The notes beneath the pieces were generated by a model that was not told where the DNA came from, did no database searches, and worked only from the letters and a program-made list of their open reading frames with translations. Shown in pieces: positions 41,576 through 49,457 of a stretch of 64,000 nt of DNA. Numbering within the stretch: position 1 is the first letter of the stretch; each line of letters begins with the position of its first letter. Both the position numbers and the translations under genes were made by a program. The stretch spans positions 7,130,001 through 7,194,000 of the forward strand of contig NZ_RAPR01000001.1 in NCBI RefSeq assembly GCF_003610235.1, in the 5' to 3' direction. The DNA comes from Catellatospora citrea. GTDB taxonomy: Bacteria; Actinomycetota; Actinomycetes; Mycobacteriales; Micromonosporaceae.

Positions 41576-42115
41576 ATGCGGGGAGAACGTATCGGAGCGA
41601 TGATCGGCTCCATCGGCGGTCTGGTTTTTGTGCTCGTCAACGCGGGGGAGCTGGCCGCGCCGGTGAACACGCTGGCGCGGGTCGTCGGAGTGCTGTCCTT
41701 CGTCGCCGTGGTGTGGTTCGCGGTGATCCGGCCGTCGGGTGCGCAGGGCCCGGCTGAACCGCCGTCGCGGCAGGCGATCCGCGTCTACGGCACCTCCGTG
41801 ACGGCGATGGCACTGGGCATCCCGGTGGGCGCGGGAATCATCAACAACGTCCTGCACGAGCCGCTGCTGACGGTGCCGTGGGTGGTGTTCGTGGTGGGCA
41901 CGCACTTCCTGCCGTTCGCGTCGGCGTTCCGGGCGCCCGTCTTCGCCCGCCTGGGCTGGACCATGATCGTCCTGGCGGTCGTCGGCGGTGCGCTCGCGCT
42001 GACCGTCACGGAGGCCGCGTCGCCGTGGACCGGTGTGCTCGGCGGCCTCGCCCTGCTCGGGTTCAGCGCCGCCGGTTCGCAGCAGGCCCGGCCGGAGGCC
42101 GAGCCTGCTCGGTGA
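41576..42115 (+). CDS. Small membrane protein, unknown function
   Basis: A 179-residue protein with five to six membrane segments and a conserved-looking NNVLHEPLLTVPWVVFVVGTHFLPF stretch (split here only by eye). Related actinobacterial membrane proteins are known to me only as hypothetical. TTGGAT six bases before the ATG suggests a leaderless start; a TTG four codons upstream overlaps that box. It stands between the riboswitch leader and the DoxX gene. Confidence 0.62.
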   Translation: MRGERIGAMIGSIGGLVFVLVNAGELAAPVNTLARVVGVLSFVAVVWFAVIRPSGAQGPAEPPSRQAIRVYGTSVTAMALGIPVGAGIINNVLHEPLLTVPWVVFVVGTHFLPFASAFRAPVFARLGWTMIVLAVVGGALALTVTEAASPWTGVLGGLALLGFSAAGSQQARPEAEPAR

Positions 42116-42120
42116 CCTGA

Positions 42121-42630
42121 TCACGCCGCGGCGGTAGCCGGTCGGGTGTCGCGGGTCGGTCGGCGGGTGGGCGCCGACAGAGCGGCGGCGAGCGCGACGC
42201 CGAGGTAGAGCACCTGCTCCGGGATGCGCTGCCACAGTGGTGAGGCGGGCTCGCCGTGGAACGGCACGTCGGCGACCGCGGCGTACACGTTGGCGGGCAG
42301 GAGCAGCAGGAACAGCAGCACCAGGGACAGTCCGGCGGCCCGGCGGGTCCGGGGGACGACGAGGCCGATCGCGCCGAGCAGTTCCAGCACGCCGGTGGCG
42401 TACACCATGGCGTCGGGGGCGGGCACGAACGGCGGCACCATGGCGACCAGGTCGGCGTGGGTCGGCATGACCGTCACGCCGGCCGGGACGAAGTGCGCGG
42501 TCGCGGTCATCGCCAGCATCACGGCGAGCGCGTGGGCGCCGCTGGTCGCCCAGGTGGCGAACCTGCGCACGCCGAGCGCGCCGAGCGCGCGCAGGACCAG
42601 CAGACCGATGATCAGTACGGCGAGTGTCAT
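42121..42630 (-). CDS. DoxX-family membrane protein
   Basis: A 169-residue protein with four membrane segments. MTATAHFVPAG and VLELLGAIGLVVPRTRRAAG match DoxX/DUF4870-like proteins. AGGAGA lies seven bases before the ATG. It is divergent from a TetR regulator, and the gap holds a 14-base perfect inverted repeat, so it is the probable target of that regulator. Confidence 0.85.
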   Translation of the reverse strand: MTLAVLIIGLLVLRALGALGVRRFATWATSGAHALAVMLAMTATAHFVPAGVTVMPTHADLVAMVPPFVPAPDAMVYATGVLELLGAIGLVVPRTRRAAGLSLVLLFLLLLPANVYAAVADVPFHGEPASPLWQRIPEQVLYLGVALAAALSAPTRRPTRDTRPATAAA

Positions 42631-42650
42631 GGCGTTTCTCCTGATCTAGT

Positions 42651-42702
42651 CATTGACAAGTTCGACGGTGACGGTAGTCTGGACGCGACGAACTTGTCAA
42701 TG
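42651..42702. promoter_or_regulatory. Symmetric divergent promoter with 14-base inverted repeat
   Basis: CATTGACAAGTTCG (42651-42664) and its exact complement CGAACTTGTCAATG (42689-42702) flank 24 bases. Each arm holds a TTGACA -35 box, one per direction; TAGTCT (42675-42680) serves as -10 for the TetR side. One repressor could shut both promoters. Confidence 0.8.
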
Positions 42703-42735
42703 GAAAGATGGAGACGTCGGTCACTGCGGAAGGAC

Positions 42736-43290
42736 GTGAGGACGATCGGATACCACCACGGAGACCTGCGGCGTACGGTGCTGGACGCCGCGGTCGACGC
42801 CATCGGCGAGTCCGGACTCGACGGCTGGAGCCTGCGCGAGCTGGCCCGCCGGGCCGGGGTCTCGCACGCCGCCCCCGCGCACCACTTCGGGGACAAGGCA
42901 GGGTTGCTGACGGCGCTGGCGGCGGAGGGCTTCGACCTGCTCGCCGAGACGCTGAAGCAGGCGGGGACCGACTTCCTGGAGGCCGGGCTCGCCTACGTGC
43001 GCTTCGCCACCGACCATCCGGTCCACTTCGGGGTGATGTTCCAGCCGAAGCTCTACCGTGCCGACGACGCCGCCGTACAGCAGGCGAGGGAGCGGGCCGG
43101 GGCGCTGCTGGCGCAGGGCGCCCGCGCCGTCGTGGCCTCCCCTGCGGGCAGCGCGAACACGGCACGGGCGGGGTGGTCGATCGCCCACGGGTTCGCCAGC
43201 CTCTGGCTGGCCGGGGCACTGACCGAACCGGCCGGCACGGACCCGGTCGACGCGGCCCGTCCCGTGCTGCGCAGGCTGCTCGAAGGCTGA
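42736..43290 (+). CDS. TetR-family regulator of the DoxX gene
   Basis: A 184-residue TetR protein starting VRTIGYHHGDLRRTVLDAAV, the typical opening of a large TetR subgroup. The helix-turn-helix follows in SLRELARRAGVSHAAPAHHFGDKAGLL, then a TetR_C-type ligand domain. The start is uncertain: GTG 42736 gives the family-normal N-terminus but its ribosome site is only one base away, while an ATG at 42700 sits inside the operator arm and adds twelve basic residues. It probably represses itself and the divergent DoxX gene. Confidence 0.85.
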   Translation: MRTIGYHHGDLRRTVLDAAVDAIGESGLDGWSLRELARRAGVSHAAPAHHFGDKAGLLTALAAEGFDLLAETLKQAGTDFLEAGLAYVRFATDHPVHFGVMFQPKLYRADDAAVQQARERAGALLAQGARAVVASPAGSANTARAGWSIAHGFASLWLAGALTEPAGTDPVDAARPVLRRLLEG

Positions 43291-43321
43291 CGCCGAGACC
43301 CACCCCGACGAGTGCTCTGCC

Positions 43322-44749
43322 TTACGCGAACTCGCTGCCCAGCCATTCGCCCGTGCCGGGCCCGGCCAGGCAGTGGAAGATCCAGCGGTCCCGGCCGAGC
43401 TGCACCGGCCACGGCTCCAGCTCCCAGCCGACTGTCCGGGCCGGGTCACGGCTGCACGCGGCCAGCACGCGCGCGGTGCACACCGCGGCCACCGCGGGGT
43501 GCCCGAGCAGCTCCTCCTGCCGCAGGTACACCGCCTCCTCGGGCAGCTCGGCGGCGGCGAACGTCTCCCAGTAGTGCTCCTCGTCGGGCACGATGCGGCG
43601 CGGTGTGCGGCCCAGGCCGCCGGGGATGACCAGCCCGCCCCAGCACATCGGCTCGACCGGCACGTAGTAGCCGTCGCGGGCCCGGAACCCCGGCGGGACC
43701 GTCACACCGCCGGGAGTCATCGGCTGGGCGGCGCCGGGTCGAGGCGTGCGGACGGTGGCCTCGGAGTGCACCTGCGGCGGCGTGGCGAACGCTGTCGTCC
43801 CAGGGTGCGGCGTGGCGAGCAGGGTGGCGGCCGGCCCGGATTCCACGAGGGTCGCCGACAGCGGGGCGCGTTGCTGGACCACGGTCTGCTCGGCGGTGCC
43901 CGGGTTCGTCGGGGGCGGTGGTCCGCCGCGCAGGGCCGCGGCTACCTGGGCGATCGCGCTGCCGAACGCGGCGGCCGACGCCCAGCGGTCACCCGGCTCG
44001 ACGGCCAGGGCCCGTTCCACCAGGGCGGCCACGGGGGCGGGCACCTCGGGCCCGAGCGGCGGGGGTGCCTGGTTGAGGCGCATCATGGCGGCCGCGAACG
44101 GGTTCTCGGCGGTGAACGGCCGCCGCCCGGACAGGCATTCGTAGGCGACGACGCCGAGGGCGTACACGTCGCTGCGGGGTGTCGCCGGATGGCCCAGCAC
44201 CTGTTCGGGGGCCAGATAGGACAGGGTGCCGATGACCGCGCCGGTCGCGGTCAGCGCGGTCGCGCCGTCGCGGCGGGCGATGCCGAAGTCGGTGAGCAGC
44301 AGCGTGCCGTCGGGGCGTACCAGCATGTTGCCGGGCTTGACGTCGCGGTGCACGATGCCGCGGCCGTGCACCGCGTGCAGCGCGTCGGCGGCCTGGCCGA
44401 CCAGGTGCAGCGCGGGCGGCGCGGCGAGCCGGCCGTAACGGGTCAGCACCTGCGACAGGGGCTCGCCGTCGACGAACTCCATGACCAGGAACGCGCCCTC
44501 GGGGCCGTGGTAGAGATCGTGGATGGCGACCACGCCGCGGTGGTGCACCCCGGCCATCGCCCGCGCCTCGGCCAGGAAGCGGCGGGCGAAGTCGGCGTCG
44601 TCGGCGAGCGCGGGCAGCACCGTCTTCACCGCGACGGTCCGGCCCAGCAGCTCGTCGGTGGCGCGCCAGACCTCGCCCATGCCGCCCGCGCCGATACGCG
44701 TGTCCAGACGGTAGCGGCCGTTGAGCCGCACCGGCTCGGTCGTGGTCAT
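43322..44749 (-). CDS. Soluble Ser/Thr protein kinase (PknB-type) with unusual C-terminal domain
   Basis: A 475-residue Hanks-type kinase. It shows the glycine loop IGAGGMGEVW (19-28), Lys42, the catalytic loop HRDVKPGN (134-141) and DFG (154-156). The kinase domain ends near 270 and a Pro/Thr-rich linker follows. There is no membrane segment or PASTA domain. Instead the last ~125 residues form a folded domain rich in Trp and Cys (PMCWGGLVIPGG, VAAVCTARVLAAC) that I do not recognise. ATG 44749 lies seven bases after TTTAAT, so the transcript is probably leaderless. Confidence 0.9.
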   Translation of the reverse strand: MTTTEPVRLNGRYRLDTRIGAGGMGEVWRATDELLGRTVAVKTVLPALADDADFARRFLAEARAMAGVHHRGVVAIHDLYHGPEGAFLVMEFVDGEPLSQVLTRYGRLAAPPALHLVGQAADALHAVHGRGIVHRDVKPGNMLVRPDGTLLLTDFGIARRDGATALTATGAVIGTLSYLAPEQVLGHPATPRSDVYALGVVAYECLSGRRPFTAENPFAAAMMRLNQAPPPLGPEVPAPVAALVERALAVEPGDRWASAAAFGSAIAQVAAALRGGPPPPTNPGTAEQTVVQQRAPLSATLVESGPAATLLATPHPGTTAFATPPQVHSEATVRTPRPGAAQPMTPGGVTVPPGFRARDGYYVPVEPMCWGGLVIPGGLGRTPRRIVPDEEHYWETFAAAELPEEAVYLRQEELLGHPAVAAVCTARVLAACSRDPARTVGWELEPWPVQLGRDRWIFHCLAGPGTGEWLGSEFA

Positions 44750-44809
44750 GCCCGCCATTAAACCGAAGCGCTTGCCCGGCCCTGCAGCCCACTCGGTGGC
44801 GCGGGTTAA

Positions 44810-44853
44810 GAAGGTGCCCTTCCTCTACGCAAAGCGATAAGAAGGTGCCCTTC
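44810..44853. repeat. Tandem pair of GAAGGTGCCCTTC hairpin repeats
   Basis: GAAGGTGCCCTTC occurs at 44810-44822 and 44841-44853 in the same orientation, each inside AAGAAGGTGCCCTTCCT. Each copy folds as a five-base stem with a TGC loop. The same unit recurs as an inverted pair at 55493-55536. It lies between the kinase start and the end of the next gene. Confidence 0.7.
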
Positions 44854-44854
44854 C

Positions 44855-45400
44855 TTATTGCGGGGCGGGGGCGCGCTTGGGGAAGAGGGTGTAGTAGACG
44901 GGCCAGCCGACCAGCCAGATGCCGAGGACGACGCTCAGCCGGCTGATCCAGCCCTGCAGCTCGGCGGTGCGGGCGGGGTCGCCGACCACCAGGATCGCCG
45001 CGCCGAGCAGTGCCACGGCGATCGCCCAGGCGATCAGGGCCTTGATCCATTCGCGCCACTCGTGGCGGGTGCGGGCCGCGCCGTAGCGGGGCGGCGGGAC
45101 CGGCGCGGGGCCGCCCGCGAAGCGGTGGGCGAAGCGCACGTCGGCCCAGCGGACCAGGGACGGGCCGAAGGCCACCGAGAAGCCGAGGTACGCCGCGGCG
45201 AGCCCGTGGGCCCAGGTGGCGCTCGCCCCGCGGGACAGGTCGAGCGCGCTCGCGCCGAGCAGGATCAGATCGGTGACCGGCACCCCGACCAGCAGCACCG
45301 TCGACACCCGCTGCCAGCGCAGCAGGTAGCGGGCGGCGAGCCCGGCGGCGAGGATGACCCAGAAACCGACCTCGCAGGCGGCGATGACGACCAGCAACAT
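44855..45400 (-). CDS. Membrane protein, unknown function
   Basis: A 181-residue protein with about five membrane segments. Its middle contains AATWAHGLAAAYLGFSVAFGPSL-like hydrophobic stretches, then a basic loop with RYGAARTRHEWREWIKALIAW. Similar actinobacterial proteins are described only as hypothetical integral membrane proteins. CATGAT six bases before the ATG suggests a leaderless start. It is divergent from the histidine kinase gene. Confidence 0.68.
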   Translation of the reverse strand: MLLVVIAACEVGFWVILAAGLAARYLLRWQRVSTVLLVGVPVTDLILLGASALDLSRGASATWAHGLAAAYLGFSVAFGPSLVRWADVRFAHRFAGGPAPVPPPRYGAARTRHEWREWIKALIAWAIAVALLGAAILVVGDPARTAELQGWISRLSVVLGIWLVGWPVYYTLFPKRAPAPQ

Positions 45401-45531
45401 GTTCCGATCATGTCCGGCTGCGGGGCGGTCCGCCTCGGCGCGCGGCACGAACCCGGCGTACACCGAAGGATGTAGGCGGTCTCGGTCACCGGCCGGTCGT
45501 GCGGGCCTGCGCCGTGTGCTGTGATCATCAG

Positions 45532-46716
45532 GTGACCGCACGCTGGCCCTCCTGGCGCACCGACCTGGCGATCAGCCTGGTCTCGTTCGCCGGCGGCCTG
45601 GTCCTGTACGCGGCCGGCGGCTGGCGCATGTTCTTCGGCGCGAGCCTGTGGTCCGGCGCCCCGCACGGGGTGCTGCTGGTGCCGATGACGGTGATGGCGG
45701 GCTGCTGCCTGCTGCGGCGGCTGGCCCCCGGCGCGGCGGAGGCGATCGGCCTGGTCGCGCTGGCCGCGGACACGCTGCTGGGCGGCTCACTCGGCACTGC
45801 GCTGATCTTCACGCAGGTCGTCTACGACGCGTGCGTCTACGGCAGGCCGTGGCTGTGGCGCGCCAACCTCTACGGCTGGGTCGCCGCCTCCGTGCTGGCC
45901 GCGGCGGGCGGCGTGGTCGCCTCGGGCAGCTGGCGCGGGGTCGTGCTCGGCCTGGTGGTGGCACTGGTCGCGGTGCTGCCGACGGTGACCGGCATCAGCG
46001 TGCGGCAGTATCGCGACCAGGCCCGCGTCCAGCGGCTGCGGGCCGAGGAGACGGCGCGGCTGGCCGCCTGGGAACGCCGCCAGGCCGTCGCCGACGAGCG
46101 CGCCCGGATGGCCCGCGAGCTGCACGACGTGGTCGCCAACCAGCTCGGCGCCATCGCCATCCACGCCACGGCGGTGCTGTCCGCGGCCGACCCCAGCCCG
46201 CAGCTGGTGCGCCAGGCCGTCACGCAGATCCGGGAGAGCAGCGTCTCCGGGCTGGCCGAGATGCGCCGGATGATCGGCCTGCTGCGCGAGGACGGCGACA
46301 CCGGACCCGCCGATCCGGCGACCCGCCCCGGGCTGGCGTCGCTGCCGCAGCTCGTCGCGCAGGCACGTGCCGACGGGCTCGCCGTCGAACTGCGCACCGG
46401 CGGTCTGGACCGGGCCCTGCCGGTCAGCGTCGACTTCGCCGCGCACCGGATCGTGCGGGAGAGCCTCGCCAACGCGTGGAAGCACGGCGCGGGCGCGGCC
46501 GTGCTGCGGGTCGACGTCGACGCCGACCGGGTCCTCATCGAGACGGCCAACGCGCTGCGCCCGGACGGGTCCACTCCCGGCAGTGGGCACGGCCTGATCG
46601 GCATGCGCGAGCGGGCGGCACTGCTGGGCGGCACGCTGACCGCCGGGCCCGAGGACGGCCACTGGCGGCTGCGCGCGTCACTGCCGGTGCGCCACACGCA
46701 GGAGGCTGCGGTATGA
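45532..46716 (+). CDS. Sensor histidine kinase (NarL-type, HisKA_3)
   Basis: A 394-residue kinase with five to six N-terminal membrane segments (about 12-155). A HisKA_3 dimerisation region holds phospho-acceptor His198 in RMARELHDVVANQ, and a HATPase domain has SGHGLIGMRERAALLGG. The GTG at 45532 lies six bases after TGTGAT, probably leaderless. Its stop overlaps the response-regulator ATG. The signal is unknown; the divergent membrane gene may be a target or partner. Confidence 0.9.
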   Translation: MTARWPSWRTDLAISLVSFAGGLVLYAAGGWRMFFGASLWSGAPHGVLLVPMTVMAGCCLLRRLAPGAAEAIGLVALAADTLLGGSLGTALIFTQVVYDACVYGRPWLWRANLYGWVAASVLAAAGGVVASGSWRGVVLGLVVALVAVLPTVTGISVRQYRDQARVQRLRAEETARLAAWERRQAVADERARMARELHDVVANQLGAIAIHATAVLSAADPSPQLVRQAVTQIRESSVSGLAEMRRMIGLLREDGDTGPADPATRPGLASLPQLVAQARADGLAVELRTGGLDRALPVSVDFAAHRIVRESLANAWKHGAGAAVLRVDVDADRVLIETANALRPDGSTPGSGHGLIGMRERAALLGGTLTAGPEDGHWRLRASLPVRHTQEAAV

Positions 46717-47369
46717 CGATCCGCGTGGTCGTCGCCGACGACCAGCCCGCCGTGCGGTCGGGCATCGTGCTGATCCTGGGTACGCATCCCGACATCGAGG
46801 TCGTCGGCGAGGCGCCCGACGGCGCGCGGGCGGTCGAGCTGTGCCGCCGCGAGCGCCCCGACGTCGCCCTGCTCGACGTGCGCATGCCGGTGCTCGACGG
46901 CATCGCCGCGACCCGCGAGATCGTCGCGCAGCGGCTGGCCCAGGTGCTCATCCTGACCACGTTCGACCTCGACGAGTACGTGTTCGGCGGGCTGCGGGCC
47001 GGGGCGGCCGGTTTCCTGCTCAAGGACATCGAGGCCGGGGCGCTGGCCGACGCGGTGCGCACGGTGGCCCGCGGGGACGCGATCATCGCGCCCGCGGCGA
47101 CCCGGCGGCTGCTGGACCGGTTCCTGGCCGCGCCGGGGTGGACCGACCCGGCCGCGGCGCCGGACCTGGACACTCTGACCGGCCGGGAGCAGGAGGTGCT
47201 CGGCTGCCTCGGCGCGGGCATGTCCAACGGCGAGGTCGCCCTCGCGCTGGCGATGGCCGAGGCGACCGTGAAGACGCACGTGAGCCGGATCCTGGCCAAG
47301 CTCGGCCTGCGCAGCCGGGTGCAGGCCGCGATCCTGGCCCGCGAGCACGGCCTGCGCCCGCCGGGTTGA
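46713..47369 (+). CDS. NarL/LuxR-family response regulator
   Basis: A 218-residue regulator. The receiver domain has the acidic pair at 9-10 (VADDQPAVRSG), phospho-acceptor Asp55 in LLDVRMP, Thr-Thr in LILTTFD, and Lys in FLLKD. The LuxR helix-turn-helix is LTGREQEVLGCLGAGMSNGEVA and onward. It overlaps the kinase gene by four bases and is its cognate partner. Confidence 0.93.
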   Translation: MTIRVVVADDQPAVRSGIVLILGTHPDIEVVGEAPDGARAVELCRRERPDVALLDVRMPVLDGIAATREIVAQRLAQVLILTTFDLDEYVFGGLRAGAAGFLLKDIEAGALADAVRTVARGDAIIAPAATRRLLDRFLAAPGWTDPAAAPDLDTLTGREQEVLGCLGAGMSNGEVALALAMAEATVKTHVSRILAKLGLRSRVQAAILAREHGLRPPG

Positions 47370-47431
47370 GCGGAGACCGGCGCGGAGTGGCGACCGATTA
47401 TGTCGGTATATGTCGGCTAGAGTCGCCGCCC

Positions 47432-47848
47432 GTGTCCTATGAAGTGATCGACAGGCTGCCGACGCTCGCCGAGTTCATCGCGGTCACCAGCGCAGTGGGC
47501 TGGCAGCACGCGTACGACCTCGACGCGCTGCCGCTGTCGCTGGAACGCACCCGGCATGCCGTGGTCGCGGTGCACGAGGGCGAGGTCGTCGGCGTCGGGC
47601 GGGTCCTCGGCGACGGCGCGATCTACTTCTACCTGCACGACATCGCGGTGCTGCCGGCGCACCAGGGGCGCGGCGTGGGCCGGGCCATCGTGACCGCCCT
47701 GGAGCGGTGGATCGCCACGCAGGCGGGTCCGCGCTCGTTCGTCGGCCTGTTCGCGGCGGGTGACTCGATGCGCCTGTACGAGACGTTCGGCTACCGCGAG
47801 CACCCGGGCATGACCGGGGTGTTCCGGGTCGGGCCGTACCGACAGTGA
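47432..47848 (+). CDS. GNAT-family N-acetyltransferase
   Basis: A 138-residue GNAT enzyme. The acetyl-CoA-binding motif A is LHDIAVLPAHQGRGVGRAIV, and a C-terminal YETFGYREHPGM matches motif B. The substrate is unknown. TAGAGT lies eight bases before the GTG start, so the transcript is probably leaderless. A strong bidirectional terminator follows immediately. Confidence 0.9.
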   Translation: MSYEVIDRLPTLAEFIAVTSAVGWQHAYDLDALPLSLERTRHAVVAVHEGEVVGVGRVLGDGAIYFYLHDIAVLPAHQGRGVGRAIVTALERWIATQAGPRSFVGLFAAGDSMRLYETFGYREHPGMTGVFRVGPYRQ

Positions 47849-47853
47849 CGAAA

Positions 47854-47892
47854 GGGCTCCGTCCCCGCCGCGATGCCGCGGGGACGGAGCCC
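47854..47892. terminator. Bidirectional terminator between acetyltransferase and chitinase genes
   Basis: GGGCTCCGTCCCCGC and GCGGGGACGGAGCCC form a perfect 15-base stem with a nine-base loop. AAA precedes it on one side and TGGTT follows on the other, serving both convergent genes. Confidence 0.85.
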
Positions 47893-47903
47893 TGGTTCGT
47901 GTG

Positions 47904-49298
47904 TCAGCGGCCCTGGAGCGCCTTGACGTTGTCGCCGAAGGTCCAGTTCTTCGACCCGTCCCAGTTGATGGACCAGGTCATCAGGCCCTTGAGCTGGCCG
48001 TTGAAGCTGTTCCACGACTGCGACACCAGCGACGGCGTCATGTAGCCGCCACCCGCGCCGACCTGCGCGGGCAGGCCGGGGACCTGCTTGTCGTAGGGCA
48101 CCCGGATGGTGGTGCCCTGGATGACCAGGCCGGTGTTGAGGCACGTGGTCTGCGCGACGAAGCCCTGCACCGTGCCGGCCGAGTAGGAGTCGCCGGAGCA
48201 GCCGTACATGCTGCCGTTGTAGTACTGCATGTTCAGCCACCACAGGCGGCCGTTGTCGGCGTACTTCTTGATGATGGGCAGGTAGGAGCCCCAGATCGAG
48301 CCGTAGGTGACGCTGCCGCCGGTGACGTACGCGGTCTCCGGGGCCATGGTGAGGCCGAAGTTGGACGGCATCTGCGCGAGCACGCCGTCGATGATGCGGA
48401 TGAGGTTGGCCTGCGAGGTCGACAGCGTGTTGATGTTGCCGCTGCCGGTGAGGCCGGTCTCGATGTCGATGTCGATGCCGTCGAAGTTGTACTTCTTGAG
48501 CAGCGGCACCACGGTGGCGACGAACCGGTCGGCGACCGCGGACGAGCTGAGGTCGATGCCCGCGGTGGCCCCGCCGATCGACATCAGGATGGTCAGCCCG
48601 GCGGCCTTGGCCGCGCACATCTCGGCCGGGGTGGCCACCTTCACGCCCGCGTCCATGCCGTCCTCCCACAGCACCGTGCCGTCGGAGCGGATGACCGGGA
48701 ACGCCGCGTTGATGACGTTGTAGCCGTGCTGGCGGATGCGGGCGTCGGTGATCGGCGTCCAGCCGAACGGCGGGTGCACGCCGTTGGAGGAGCCGTCCCA
48801 GTTCTCCCAGTAGCCGTGCAGGACCTTGCCGGCCGGGCGGGACTTGACGGCGCAGGTGGTGCCGCCGGGGGAGGTGGACGGGGACGGCGGCGGCGAGACC
48901 GACGGGGACGGCGACGGCGGCCGTGAGGGAGAAGCCGACGGCGACGGGGGCCGCGGCGAGGCCGACGGGGACGGCGACGGCGGGGTGCCGTCACAGGCGC
49001 CGAGGTCGGTCCAGAGCGACGGGGTCGCGGCCGGGTTCCAGCCCGCGCCGACGTGGGCGGTGTGCGTCACCAGGGCGCGGTAGAGCCGGCCGTTGTAGGT
49101 GACCTGGGTGCCGGCGGTGTAGGTGTTGCCCTCGGCCCAGGCCGGGGCGGTGCAGGCGACGAGGGCGGCGACCGGGGTCGGCGCGGCCTGGCCGCTCGGC
49201 ATGGAGACGACCGCGACCGCGAGGGTGGCCGCCGCGCTGGTGGCGACGGCGATCGCCCAGCGCGCTGAGCGGCGCAGCGTTCGAGAGGAGTTCGGCAT
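47904..49298 (-). CDS. Secreted GH18 chitinase with CBM5/12 domain
   Basis: A 464-residue extracellular endochitinase. It has a signal peptide (to about 39), a chitin-binding CBM5/12 module (about 52-101, with AWAEGNTYTAGTQVTYNG and WTDLG), a Pro/Ser linker (about 105-145) and a GH18 barrel (about 155-464). The catalytic motif is FDGIDIDIE with acid Glu280. This domain order is typical of Streptomyces family chitinases. The start at 49298 gives the best signal peptide. The promoter region lacks the direct repeat usual for Streptomyces chitinase genes. Confidence 0.95.
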   Translation of the reverse strand: MPNSSRTLRRSARWAIAVATSAAATLAVAVVSMPSGQAAPTPVAALVACTAPAWAEGNTYTAGTQVTYNGRLYRALVTHTAHVGAGWNPAATPSLWTDLGACDGTPPSPSPSASPRPPSPSASPSRPPSPSPSVSPPPSPSTSPGGTTCAVKSRPAGKVLHGYWENWDGSSNGVHPPFGWTPITDARIRQHGYNVINAAFPVIRSDGTVLWEDGMDAGVKVATPAEMCAAKAAGLTILMSIGGATAGIDLSSSAVADRFVATVVPLLKKYNFDGIDIDIETGLTGSGNINTLSTSQANLIRIIDGVLAQMPSNFGLTMAPETAYVTGGSVTYGSIWGSYLPIIKKYADNGRLWWLNMQYYNGSMYGCSGDSYSAGTVQGFVAQTTCLNTGLVIQGTTIRVPYDKQVPGLPAQVGAGGGYMTPSLVSQSWNSFNGQLKGLMTWSINWDGSKNWTFGDNVKALQGR

Positions 49299-49305
49299 GG
49301 CGTCA

Positions 49306-49334
49306 TTATTAGGAAGCTTTACTGTCAATGTCTA
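49306..49334 (-). promoter_or_regulatory. Predicted chitinase promoter
   Basis: On the minus strand, TAGACA (49334-49329), a 17-base spacer and TAATAA (49311-49306). The region is locally AT-rich. An overlapping TTGACA is too close to the -10 to be used with it. Confidence 0.5.
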
Positions 49335-49457
49335 TGGGTGGACGGATGCCAATATGCCCGTCCGTCGGATGTGGATCGCGGCGTCGCCCCGCGGCCGAGG
49401 TCAGGCGCTGGCGGGCGGTCCGGGGGAAATCCGGACCGCCCGATGTGTGCGAAGGAG

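Noticed and set aside
48850..49000. Repetitive sequence resembling a tandem repeat array
   Set aside because: It encodes the Pro/Ser linker of the chitinase. The repetition reflects low-complexity codons, not CRISPR or a mobile repeat.
49306..49328. TTGACA with TAATAA as a chitinase promoter
   Set aside because: The spacer is only 11 bases. The overlapping TAGACA gives a normal 17-base spacer.
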